Origin: Sphingobacteriaceae bacterium GW460-11-11-14-LB5
GTDB taxonomy: Bacteria > Bacteroidota > Bacteroidia > Sphingobacteriales > Sphingobacteriaceae
Assembly (NCBI GenBank): GCA_002151545.1
Contig: CP021237.1
Location: 5,084,001 to 5,148,000, forward strand
Direction of reading: 5' to 3'
DNA length: 64,000 nucleotides
Shown here in pieces: positions 28,931 to 35,708 of the stretch (the stretch's first letter is position 1; each line of letters opens with the position of its first letter). The translations under genes were made by a program, and so were the position numbers. The notes under the pieces are model-generated. The model did not search any database. It was not told the DNA's origin and was given only the letters and a program-made list of their open reading frames with translations.

Positions 28931-29123
28931 AACATTATCCGAACAAGCTTCGGAAATTTTGCGAAGGCAGAGGTGAGAACCCCGAGCTGAAAGCGCATTG
29001 GCAGACGAGAGTCCGGGTCGTAGGACCTGACGTGAGAAGTTCCGAAAAATATAGAGGCCATTTTCAGCGGGTTGATACCGCGCTGTTTAGGGCCAGCTTA
29101 AAGGGGGGCGTTTGCCCCCTTTT
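28931..29123 (+). ncRNA. Candidate structured RNA ending in a terminator, between rteC and the toprim gene
   Basis: The 317-bp gap has no credible ORF but several local hairpins in a row: CCGAA/TTCGG (28939-28953), CGGGTC/GACCTG with a GTAG loop (29014-29029), CAGCG/CGCTG (29065-29085) enclosed by GGCC/GGCC (29056-29059 with 29091-29094), then a strong terminator (29100-29123). The segment 28961-29046 is purine-rich with repeated GAGAA motifs, unlike neighbouring intergenic DNA. It may be a small RNA or a structured 3' UTR of rteC. In CTnDOT a small RNA, RteR, represses transfer; any relation is speculative. Confidence 0.45.
29100..29123 (+). terminator. Strong GC-rich hairpin terminator
   Basis: AAAGGGGG pairs with CCCCCTTT across a 7-base loop and runs into TTTT. 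It lies 31 bp before the toprim-gene ATG, so it ends transcription coming from rteC or from the candidate RNA. Confidence 0.8.
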
Positions 29124-29154
29124 GCATTTGATAACTTTTTTAACTTAATAATGT

Positions 29155-30132
29155 ATGGCCGCCTATATCGACGCAGCAGAACTGCTCTCTGAGATTTCCA
29201 TTCTGGATTTTTTAAGGCGCCTTGGGCATGAGCCTGTAAAGTATTCTGGAAACGAGCATTTTTATTTGAGCATGTTAAGGGAAGAGAAAACGGCATCGCT
29301 GTGCGTAAACGATAACCTCTCGGTATGGTTTGACCATGGAGGACCGAACAGCTCGGGCATTCGGGGCGGAAACCTGATCGACCTGGCCATCTCGTATTGG
29401 CATCCGGTAACCTATGTAGGGGCGCTCTCTAAAATCAAAGAACTTATGGAAAACACAATCAACTCTTCACATTCTATAGCTATTGGAACAAGGGAAAGGA
29501 AACGGCTGCCGGTAAAGCTGCCGCACTATAAGATTGAAAACATCAGGTCGCTTGGCACCAATGATGCGATTACCGGCTACCTGCAGCAGCGCGGGATCTG
29601 GGCAATGGCCGAAGGCCATATCCAAGAGCTTTATTATTTTGTAAGGGACGACAAGGGCGTCCAGAAAAACTTCTTCGCTGCCGGGTGGCAGAACGAGAAC
29701 GGCGGCTGGGAAGTTCGTAACAAATATTTCCAGGGGTGCCTTGGGCACAAGGGGCTGAGCGTCGTCCCTGGGCGGGAGGATTCTGTTGTGGTATTTGAAG
29801 GCTTCATGGATTACCTCAGCTGGAAATACGAACACGAGGAACTTTCTCCAAGCGTGATCGTACTGAATTCCCTTTCGCTGTTGCCGGCTGGGATTAACAG
29901 GGCACGAAAGTTCGACCACATCGAAACCTATTTTGACATGGACAAAGCGGGACTGAAAGCGGCTATCGATTTTAAGCAGGCGCTCCCACAATCCAAGGAT
30001 TGCAGCCCAGTTTATCTGGGCTACAAGGATTACAACGAAAAACTGATGGCCGATCTAGCAGTTCTGCGTGGAAATGTTTTCAGTCCGACTGCACACAATA
30101 CCTCTATAGGTTTTGGGCAATCCCGACGTTGA
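29155..30132 (+). CDS. Toprim-domain protein (TraP/primase-like)
   Basis: The 325-residue protein begins with a DnaG-like region without obvious zinc cysteines (LSEISILDFLRRLGHEPVKY, then FYLSMLREEKTASLCVND, LSVWFDHG, GGNLIDLA) and has a toprim domain from about residue 210: VVVFEGFMDYLS with the conserved glutamate, SVIVLNSL, and TYFDMDKAGLKAA with the DxD metal site. Related proteins lie in Bacteroidetes conjugative elements near mobilisation genes and are thought to prime or process transferred single-stranded DNA. Confidence 0.85.
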   Translation: MAAYIDAAELLSEISILDFLRRLGHEPVKYSGNEHFYLSMLREEKTASLCVNDNLSVWFDHGGPNSSGIRGGNLIDLAISYWHPVTYVGALSKIKELMENTINSSHSIAIGTRERKRLPVKLPHYKIENIRSLGTNDAITGYLQQRGIWAMAEGHIQELYYFVRDDKGVQKNFFAAGWQNENGGWEVRNKYFQGCLGHKGLSVVPGREDSVVVFEGFMDYLSWKYEHEELSPSVIVLNSLSLLPAGINRARKFDHIETYFDMDKAGLKAAIDFKQALPQSKDCSPVYLGYKDYNEKLMADLAVLRGNVFSPTAHNTSIGFGQSRR

Positions 30133-30345
30133 TTTTTGGTTTTGGTATAACCTGATATCTGTATAACTGGATATCCAGACATTCGTTTATGGGAATATCT
30201 AGTTATTGGGATATCTAAACTTGCCTTTTAACCTTGGCATAGCCAGCTATCTAAGAGTATACATATATATTAATATTTGTATGCATAGATATGTAGGTAC
30301 GTTGGTATGTCTAGATATCGCAAGGCAAGAAAGTAACGTTTCGGT
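30133..30345 (+). repeat. AT-rich cluster of ATATC repeats upstream of mob genes
   Basis: The region holds many copies of an ATATCT-like core, including two related 22-bp units: ATATCTGTATAACTGGATAT at 30155-30174 and ATATCTAGTTATTGGGATAT at 30195-30214. More cores lie near 30248, 30288 and 30314. Clustering of repeats next to mobilisation genes fits iterons or binding sites for the BfmA/BtgA-like protein within an origin of transfer. No ORF covers it. Confidence 0.55.
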
Positions 30346-30527
30346 TGGTTGTCCTTTTAAGTGAATTGGATATGCTAATTCCCTTTCGATTTAAAAATTA
30401 TGTTTTTAATGTTCGATTGGCCTTCGCCTTTTTTCTATATGCGTCCGAGGGGAATCTGCGCTAAGCGAAAAGGTGCATTTTTTTTTAATGCAGCAAGCCG
30501 AAGTTGGGCAGAGCCCTACTTTGCTTG

Positions 30528-30589
30528 CCCCACACGCTGCTGTGGGGATTTCAAGTATCCTCCGGGGATACTTGTCCGCGCTTTCGCGC
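30528..30589 (+). other. Candidate oriT: three consecutive perfect hairpins
   Basis: Three stems follow each other: CCCCACA/TGTGGGG (30528-30547), CAAGTATCC/GGATACTTG (30552-30574) and GCGC/GCGC (30578-30589). They lie 73 bp upstream of the first mobilisation gene. Stacked hairpins beside the relaxosome genes are what an origin of transfer looks like, and no protein-coding reading of this DNA is convincing. The nick site is not identified. Confidence 0.6.
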
Positions 30590-30661
30590 TAGTCGGGGGA
30601 GAAATCGGGAACCTGTGCGGGAACCTTTGGATTTATTTAAGCGTTTTTTTCAGTTGGCGGT

Positions 30662-31213
30662 ATGGAAGATCTGAATATCCGCTCGGTAAGGTTTACCGTT
30701 GCAGTGGACGAAAAATTTGAGAAGGTTGCCAGAAAGCTTGGCCGAACCAAGCGATTGCTGTTTGTCCAGATGGTGGATTATTTCTATAAGAGCAAAAAGG
30801 ACCCGGTCGACTTAAACGATGAGCTGCTAAAAAATTCGCTGGTGAAAAACCACCAGCAGTACATTAGCTTTATCCGTGCGCAGGAAAATATGTTGCTCGT
30901 TCCGATCAAGGCGGAGGTGGACAGGGTTTCCAGGTCCCAGCGTGATATCATCGAGCGGTTCAATTCGGAAATCTTAAAGCACAATGCACTGTTGCTCGGC
31001 GGACAGAAGTCGCAAGGTTCTGCCATTGGTGTGATGGAAAAAACGCTCGGGCAGCTATTGAAAAAGACAAAAGATGTCGATGTGCTAAAAGCGCAGTTCC
31101 TATTTTTGTTTGAGGAATATTTGTTGGCAAGGGAATCTCTGGGGCAAAGGGCTTCGGCAAAGGAAAAACAGGAACTTGGCTCCAGGATCAAAGACCAGGT
31201 ACGAATGCTCTAA
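30662..31213 (+). CDS. BfmA/BtgA-family mobilisation accessory protein
   Basis: The 183-residue protein has an N-terminal ribbon-helix-helix-like segment (RSVRFTVAVDEKFEKVARKLGRTKRLLFVQMVDYFY, about residues 7-45) followed by long helices. It matches the BfmA/BtgA group of Bacteroides mobilisation proteins, which bind oriT DNA and help the relaxase. It lies directly downstream of the hairpin and repeat cluster and directly upstream of the relaxase-like gene. Confidence 0.85.
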   Translation: MEDLNIRSVRFTVAVDEKFEKVARKLGRTKRLLFVQMVDYFYKSKKDPVDLNDELLKNSLVKNHQQYISFIRAQENMLLVPIKAEVDRVSRSQRDIIERFNSEILKHNALLLGGQKSQGSAIGVMEKTLGQLLKKTKDVDVLKAQFLFLFEEYLLARESLGQRASAKEKQELGSRIKDQVRML

Positions 31214-31223
31214 CCCGTTATGT

Positions 31224-32171
31224 ATGTTCATCAGTATTACCGATAAAAAAGAAGCGGAGAACAAAGGTAGCAGTGTGACGCTTGTACATTACCTTGAAAA
31301 AGAAAACCGGACGGCTAAAAAAGCGAAGCAGGAACTTTGGTTCAATGCAGTGCGCTCAGACATTTCGGCCTATGAGGTCATGAGAAGGATCGATGATAAT
31401 GTGGCCAAGCTCGGAAGAAACGATCCAAAGTTCTTTCTCATCAATATCTCACCGAGCAAAAAGGAGGTTGCTTTTCTGCTGGAACGGTTTGGAAGGGATG
31501 GCGCTAGAGAAGAACTCAAAAAGTTTACTTCTAATGTAATGGACGAATATGCCCGAAACTTTAAGCGCGATGGCATCACTGGGCGAAAGGACCTGCTATG
31601 GTATGGGAAACTGGAAGACTACCGCTACTATTCCCACACTGACCGGGAAGTAAAAAATGGCGAGAAAAAACGTGGCGAACGAAAGGATGGCGAGCAGATG
31701 CACATTCAGGTGATCGTAAGCCGAAAAGATATAAGCAATAGGATCAAGCTTTCTCCGCAGAATACCTCTAGGGGAAAAAACATCGAACATTCCAAAAAGA
31801 TGGGGCAGTTTGACCGGCTGGCTTTCAAGCAGAGCGGGGAATCGGTTTTTGATGAACTCTTTGGCTTTGATAGGCAGCTGAAAGAAACCCTGGCCTTTGC
31901 CAATACGCAGAAGAACGGCAGCTTGTCCGAGCGCACCGAAATGGCCGCACGCAGTTTGGAACCAGATCTCGTGTTGCCGACATCTTCCTTGGGCGAAGAA
32001 CGTGAGATTCATCTATCAGAAAATTTGGGCGAAGATTTGGACATCGAGGTGGTGGAATACTTGCCTTTGCTGAACGAATTCTCGATTGATATCTCCGATG
32101 ACATTGACGATGAAGCCATTCTGGGCAGGAACCGCCATCGCAAAAGAAAAGCCCGGACCAATACCAGGTAG
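31224..32171 (+). CDS. MobB/BtgB-type relaxase-like mobilisation protein
   Basis: I start at the ATG at 31224 (MFISITDKKEAENKGS), giving 315 residues; the frame open further upstream overlaps the preceding gene. Central features are LVHYLEKENR, DPKFFLINISPSKKEV, LLWYGKLEDYRYYSHTDREV and the HIQVIVSRKD region with one histidine after EQM, as in Bacteroidetes MobB/DUF5712 proteins that nick and pilot DNA. A full HUH triad is not obvious. It sits 10 bp after the BfmA/BtgA gene. Confidence 0.75.
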   Translation: MFISITDKKEAENKGSSVTLVHYLEKENRTAKKAKQELWFNAVRSDISAYEVMRRIDDNVAKLGRNDPKFFLINISPSKKEVAFLLERFGRDGAREELKKFTSNVMDEYARNFKRDGITGRKDLLWYGKLEDYRYYSHTDREVKNGEKKRGERKDGEQMHIQVIVSRKDISNRIKLSPQNTSRGKNIEHSKKMGQFDRLAFKQSGESVFDELFGFDRQLKETLAFANTQKNGSLSERTEMAARSLEPDLVLPTSSLGEEREIHLSENLGEDLDIEVVEYLPLLNEFSIDISDDIDDEAILGRNRHRKRKARTNTR

Positions 32172-32312
32172 GTGTTTTCGGATGTGTATTTGCTTGTTGC
32201 GCGAACCTTCGCGTATTCCGTTTTATTAATTGCCACTATAACCTGCTTGTCTACTTGGTGCTTTGTGCACTTCATTCTAACCAATATCCATTCACCCTTT
32301 AACCCATTGCCT

Positions 32313-33344
32313 ATGCTTAAACACGGAAGCCTGTTCATCGGGATCGGCGGTTTTGATATCGCCGCCAGCTGGGTGGGCTGGCAAAATGTTTTCTCCTGCG
32401 AGAAACATCCATTCTGCCGACAACTATTACACTATTACTGGCCAAACACAGCTCATTATGACGACATCTTCCAATTCAGCGCAGCTCAGTATCACCGATC
32501 AATCGACATCATCTCCGGAGGCTTTCCCTGTCAGCCCTTCAGCCAGTCCGGGCGGAGAAAGGGCACGCAGGATGACCGCTACCTCTTCCCGCAGACTGTG
32601 CGAATTATTAAGGAAGCAAGGCCCAAATGGATTGTTCTTGAAAACGTATCTGGACTGTTCAGTATTCTCGAGCCCGGAAGTCTTTCTAAGGTGGAAATCA
32701 AAGAGGTCGAGCTTTTTTGTGAGGATCTCGACCAGGTACCAAACCGTACGATCATCCGACTGCAGCGAAGGGTCATCGCCAGTATCATCTCAGAAATCCG
32801 TGCAGCAGGATACCTACTTCCCCAGCTTAAGGACGGCACACCAGTCATTCTGTGTGTTCCGGCTGCTGGTGTTGGTGCCCCGCACGCGAGAAACCGGGTC
32901 TGGTTTGTTGCCCACGCCGACGGCCTCGGAGATAACCTCGATAAAGGCAACAATCCGGACGGCCAGGGCGGGCATGCCGCTGAAATCGAGAAGAAACGAA
33001 AAGGGAAATGGCGGGCAGATTTCGCTGACGGATTTTCTGGTCTACCTTACGATAAGGGCATCCTTGAAACCTGGTCAGAGCAGTGCGGGAGAATCGCCAG
33101 CTTCTTTCCTGGGCAGGCTGCACCGGGCGCTTCCGCAACTGGGGGATTCGGTATTCCCAACTGGGAAAACTGGCCAACTCAGTCCGCGTTTTGTAGCGGA
33201 GATGATGGGTTTTCCCCTGGACTGGACGGAATTACCTTTCCGAAATGGCGGGAGGAAAGCATAAGGGCCTACGGCAATGCCATCGTTCCGCAGGTAGCGC
33301 TCGACATTTTCCGCACGATCGCATCAATTGAGGCTGCCTGCTGA
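32313..33344 (+). CDS. DNA cytosine-5 methyltransferase (orphan)
   Basis: From the ATG at 32313 this gives 343 residues with C5-methyltransferase motifs: motif I LFIGIGGFDIAASWVGW (7-23), IV GGFPCQPFSQSG with catalytic Cys73, VI VLENVSG (108-114), VIII RNRVWFVAH, and X AYGNAIVPQVALDIF near the end. No restriction gene is adjacent, so it probably protects the element in new hosts or regulates genes. It separates mob from tra genes. A second long reading frame overlaps most of it (separate entry). Confidence 0.9.
   Translation: MLKHGSLFIGIGGFDIAASWVGWQNVFSCEKHPFCRQLLHYYWPNTAHYDDIFQFSAAQYHRSIDIISGGFPCQPFSQSGRRKGTQDDRYLFPQTVRIIKEARPKWIVLENVSGLFSILEPGSLSKVEIKEVELFCEDLDQVPNRTIIRLQRRVIASIISEIRAAGYLLPQLKDGTPVILCVPAAGVGAPHARNRVWFVAHADGLGDNLDKGNNPDGQGGHAAEIEKKRKGKWRADFADGFSGLPYDKGILETWSEQCGRIASFFPGQAAPGASATGGFGIPNWENWPTQSAFCSGDDGFSPGLDGITFPKWREESIRAYGNAIVPQVALDIFRTIASIEAAC
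32353..33264 (+). other. 303-codon open frame inside the methyltransferase gene, +1 phase
   Basis: In the +1 phase the methyltransferase gene is open for 303 codons. The hypothetical product contains SPEAFPVSPSASPGG, GSGLLPTPTASE and LSPRFVAEMMGFPLDW, which resemble stretches I know from annotated methyltransferase-associated proteins. The same bases encode WFVAHADGLG and SGDDGFSPGLDG in the main frame. Either it is a conserved overlapping gene, or the resemblance comes from database proteins that were themselves translated in the shifted frame. There is no start-region evidence, so I do not call it a gene. Confidence 0.3.
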
Positions 33345-33402
33345 TAAGGGTGTGATTTGAGTTCCCTGATCTGCTGCTTTTCAAATTTTAATCACAATTA
33401 CT

Positions 33403-34038
33403 ATGGTCATACTACTCGGAAACCAGAAGGGCGGGGCGGGAAAAAGTACGCTCACGCTGCTACTGGCAAACTACCTTTCGCTGGTAAGAAAGAAAAAGGT
33501 AACGGTACTGGACATGGACTATCAGGCCTCAATTTCAGCCAAGGCCGAAAAAGCCAAAGTCCCGGAAAGCGAGCCACTGTATGAAGTCATCCCCTGCGAC
33601 CTGAAAATCTATCCCGCTGTTTTCTCTACGCTAAAGGCAAATATGGATGAACTGATCATTATCGATATGCCGGGAAAAATGGACGACGATGGTCTGATCC
33701 CGGTTATCCTTTCTGCGGACCTGATCCTTTGCCCTTTCAACTACGATGAGTTTTCGGTGGATTCCACGCTGCTTTTTGCAATGGTGTGTGCCAAGCTAAA
33801 TCTCACCAAAGGTATGCTTTTCATTCCCAACCGCATCAAGACCACCGTGAAATATGAAACCAAACTGGAGGTGGACAATGCGCTAAGGAAGTTCGGCACC
33901 ATATTACCAGCGATCAGTGACCGGGTGGACTTTCAGCGACTGACCACTTCTCACATTCCGCTTTCCCTGCTGCCAGTAGTTATTCCAGTGCTTGACCTGG
34001 TGTTTGAATCCTACATCATGAAAGGGAACCTGCGGTGA
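33403..34038 (+). CDS. traA: ParA/MinD-like ATPase (TraA position)
   Basis: The 211-residue protein has a deviant Walker A motif (LLGNQKGGAGKSTLTLLLA, residues 4-22), DMDYQASIS (switch region) and IIDMPGKMDDD. It belongs to the ParA family found as the first tra gene (TraA) in CTnDOT-like elements. It may position or maintain the excised element or organise transfer. It overlaps the next gene by 4 bases. Confidence 0.88.
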   Translation: MVILLGNQKGGAGKSTLTLLLANYLSLVRKKKVTVLDMDYQASISAKAEKAKVPESEPLYEVIPCDLKIYPAVFSTLKANMDELIIIDMPGKMDDDGLIPVILSADLILCPFNYDEFSVDSTLLFAMVCAKLNLTKGMLFIPNRIKTTVKYETKLEVDNALRKFGTILPAISDRVDFQRLTTSHIPLSLLPVVIPVLDLVFESYIMKGNLR

Positions 34039-34415
34039 GCAAGATCAGATCGATTGCCGATGAGATCAGGGAAAAAATCAGGGCGGAAGTCGCTTCTGAG
34101 CCTGCGGAGAAGTCGGTGCGGGAACATGTTGCGAAACCGAAATCTTCGCCTAATAAAATTGTTGGCGGCGAGGTTTCTGAAAGCCAGATCCACGATTTTT
34201 TTGAGCAGATTTCCGCCTTTCGGATGGTAGGCAGCCAGAAAATCATGATCAGGCTTGACCCTGCCAGCATGAAACTACTAAAGCAGCTGAAGTTTACCCG
34301 CGATATCGATATGACCAAGGTCATTGTATTTGCCTTTTCCAAATTTCTTTCCGACCACCACTGGCTGCACGGCTACGTGAGGGAACTACTTACAAAAACA
34401 GAAAATGAACTATGA
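34035..34415 (+). CDS. TraB-like protein (DUF3408-type)
   Basis: The 126-residue protein is charged at its N-terminus and has a ribbon-helix-helix-like C-terminal half (KIMIRLDPASMKLLKQLKFTRDIDMTKVIVFAFSKFL). This is the pattern of the DUF3408/TraB partner of the ParA-like TraA, probably a DNA-binding centromere-type adaptor. It overlaps both neighbours by 4 bases. Confidence 0.7.
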   Translation: MSKIRSIADEIREKIRAEVASEPAEKSVREHVAKPKSSPNKIVGGEVSESQIHDFFEQISAFRMVGSQKIMIRLDPASMKLLKQLKFTRDIDMTKVIVFAFSKFLSDHHWLHGYVRELLTKTENEL

Positions 34416-34744
34416 ACTGGACTGAATTTATGATGATCCTGATCGGGATCTATTTTGCCTACTATGGGCTGAACCTGGTATTTGACCTATTGAACTCTGG
34501 AGATCGGCCAAAGCCCAGCCACGAAGATGAAGGGGTGCTGCATTTTACGGGGGATGAACCCGAACTGATCATTCCGGCAAAGGAAGGCTTACAGGTTGCA
34601 AGTGATGCGGTTGAACCTGAGCCTCCTAGTGGAAATCCTTTTACCTCATCGGGACTGATTTCCAGCGGGACGGCGAGCCTGAAGCAGCTGTTTGAACTGG
34701 CCAAAGATGACCTGATCGAATATACCAAGGCCATTTCCTATTAG
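34412..34744 (+). CDS. Small single-span membrane protein (TraC/TraD position)
   Basis: The 110-residue protein has one N-terminal membrane segment (FMMILIGIYFAYYGLNLVFDLL, about residues 5-26), then an acidic, proline-rich linker and a short helix at the end. No family is recognised. Its overlap with the TraB-like gene and place before traE-type genes suggests a membrane part of the transfer apparatus. Confidence 0.65.
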   Translation: MNWTEFMMILIGIYFAYYGLNLVFDLLNSGDRPKPSHEDEGVLHFTGDEPELIIPAKEGLQVASDAVEPEPPSGNPFTSSGLISSGTASLKQLFELAKDDLIEYTKAISY

Positions 34745-34755
34745 CACCTGGGTTT

Positions 34756-35058
34756 ATGCGCCGCTTTACTTGTTTTTTTATCTTATGGCTGAGCCTACTG
34801 CTTCCATTATTTGGCTATGGCCAGCCAGGTATCTCGGATTTTTACCAGGCCTCCTCCGAGGTCCGCCACTGGTACTTTGCGCTTTCTGACCTGGTACTGG
34901 TGCTGGGCGCCATTGCGGGGCTGATTGGTGGACTGCGCGTCTATACCAACTGGCAATCGGGCAGGCACCACATCGATGCGCAGGTAATGGCCTGGTTTTT
35001 TTCCTGCCTGTTCCTTGCTCTGGTGGGCACTTTTCTAAAAGGGCTGTTCGGCCTTTGA
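34756..35058 (+). CDS. TraE-like (DUF4134) membrane protein, first copy
   Basis: The 100-residue protein has a signal-like N-terminus (FFILWLSLLLPLFGYGQPG) and two membrane segments (LVLVLGAIAGLIGGLRVYTNW and VMAWFFSCLFLALVGTFLKGLFG). The GAIAGLIGGLRVY plus W-x-SG pattern is DUF4134 (TraE), a VirB2/VirB3-like pilin-type component of Bacteroidetes transfer systems. A paralog follows immediately. Confidence 0.82.
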   Translation: MRRFTCFFILWLSLLLPLFGYGQPGISDFYQASSEVRHWYFALSDLVLVLGAIAGLIGGLRVYTNWQSGRHHIDAQVMAWFFSCLFLALVGTFLKGLFGL

Positions 35059-35091
35059 TTTTAATTTTTATTCTTTAACACCATTTATTTT

Positions 35092-35403
35092 ATGACAGCA
35101 AAACAGAAAAAACTGTTTTCTCTTGGCCTCGCTATGGTTTTAGCGGGGCATTCTTTTGCGCAGACCGCTGGCGGTACGACCGGCATCAATGCCGCCACCT
35201 CTTCGCTTACCAGTTACGTGGATCCGATTTCCACGCTCACCCTTGCCATTGGTGCCGTTGTCGGGATCATAGGGGGCGTGCGCGTGTACATCAAATGGAA
35301 CTCTGGCGACCAGGATATCAACAAGGATATCATGGGCTGGGGCGGCTCCTGCCTTTTTTTGGTACTGGTTTCGGTATTCATCAAGGCGTTCTTTGGGGTT
35401 TGA
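35092..35403 (+). CDS. traE: TraE (DUF4134) membrane protein, second copy
   Basis: The 103-residue protein has a cleavable signal (KLFSLGLAMVLAGHSFAQ) and two spans (LTLAIGAVVGIIGGVRVYIKW, IMGWGGSCLFLVLVSVFIKAFFG), clearly paralogous to the protein before it. DUF4134 proteins are the major pilin candidates of MPF-B type systems. Its stop overlaps the traF start (TGATG). Confidence 0.87.
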   Translation: MTAKQKKLFSLGLAMVLAGHSFAQTAGGTTGINAATSSLTSYVDPISTLTLAIGAVVGIIGGVRVYIKWNSGDQDINKDIMGWGGSCLFLVLVSVFIKAFFGV

Positions 35404-35708
35404 TGCAAAGTTTTTCCATATACAAGGGGCTCGATCTGCCCCTTGTATATCGCGGTTTCAAGGGAAAATTCATCTACTATGGGATCGGCTCGCTAGCAGC
35501 AGCGCTGGTACTGGGCGGCCTATCGGGCGCACTATTTGGCATGTATGCCGGAGGCTTTATCACAATCGCCACTATTGCAGGCGGACTGTTTTTTACTTTC
35601 CAGAAACAGAAGAACGGCCTTCACGACAAGACCCGCAGCAGGGGCATATTTATCCATCCCACTAACCTAAAGCTAAGCCATGCAAAAAGAAAAGAAAACA
35701 GCATTTGA
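35403..35708 (+). CDS. traF: TraF (DUF4133) membrane protein
   Basis: From the ATG at 35403 this gives 101 residues: SIYKGLDLPLVYRGFKGKFIYY, then two adjacent spans (IGSLAAALVLGGLSGALFGMYAGGFITIATIAGGLFFTFQ). The KGLDxPLVxRGLKGxF signature marks DUF4133 (TraF, VirB3-like), which partners the VirB4-type ATPase encoded next. It overlaps traG by 29 bases. A frame open from 35295 is rejected because it runs through traE. Confidence 0.88.
   Translation: MQSFSIYKGLDLPLVYRGFKGKFIYYGIGSLAAALVLGGLSGALFGMYAGGFITIATIAGGLFFTFQKQKNGLHDKTRSRGIFIHPTNLKLSHAKRKENSI

Noticed and set aside
30400..30720. 106-codon plus-strand frame across the hairpins
   Set aside because: It reads through the candidate oriT stems and into the mobilisation gene in another frame; product is not protein-like.
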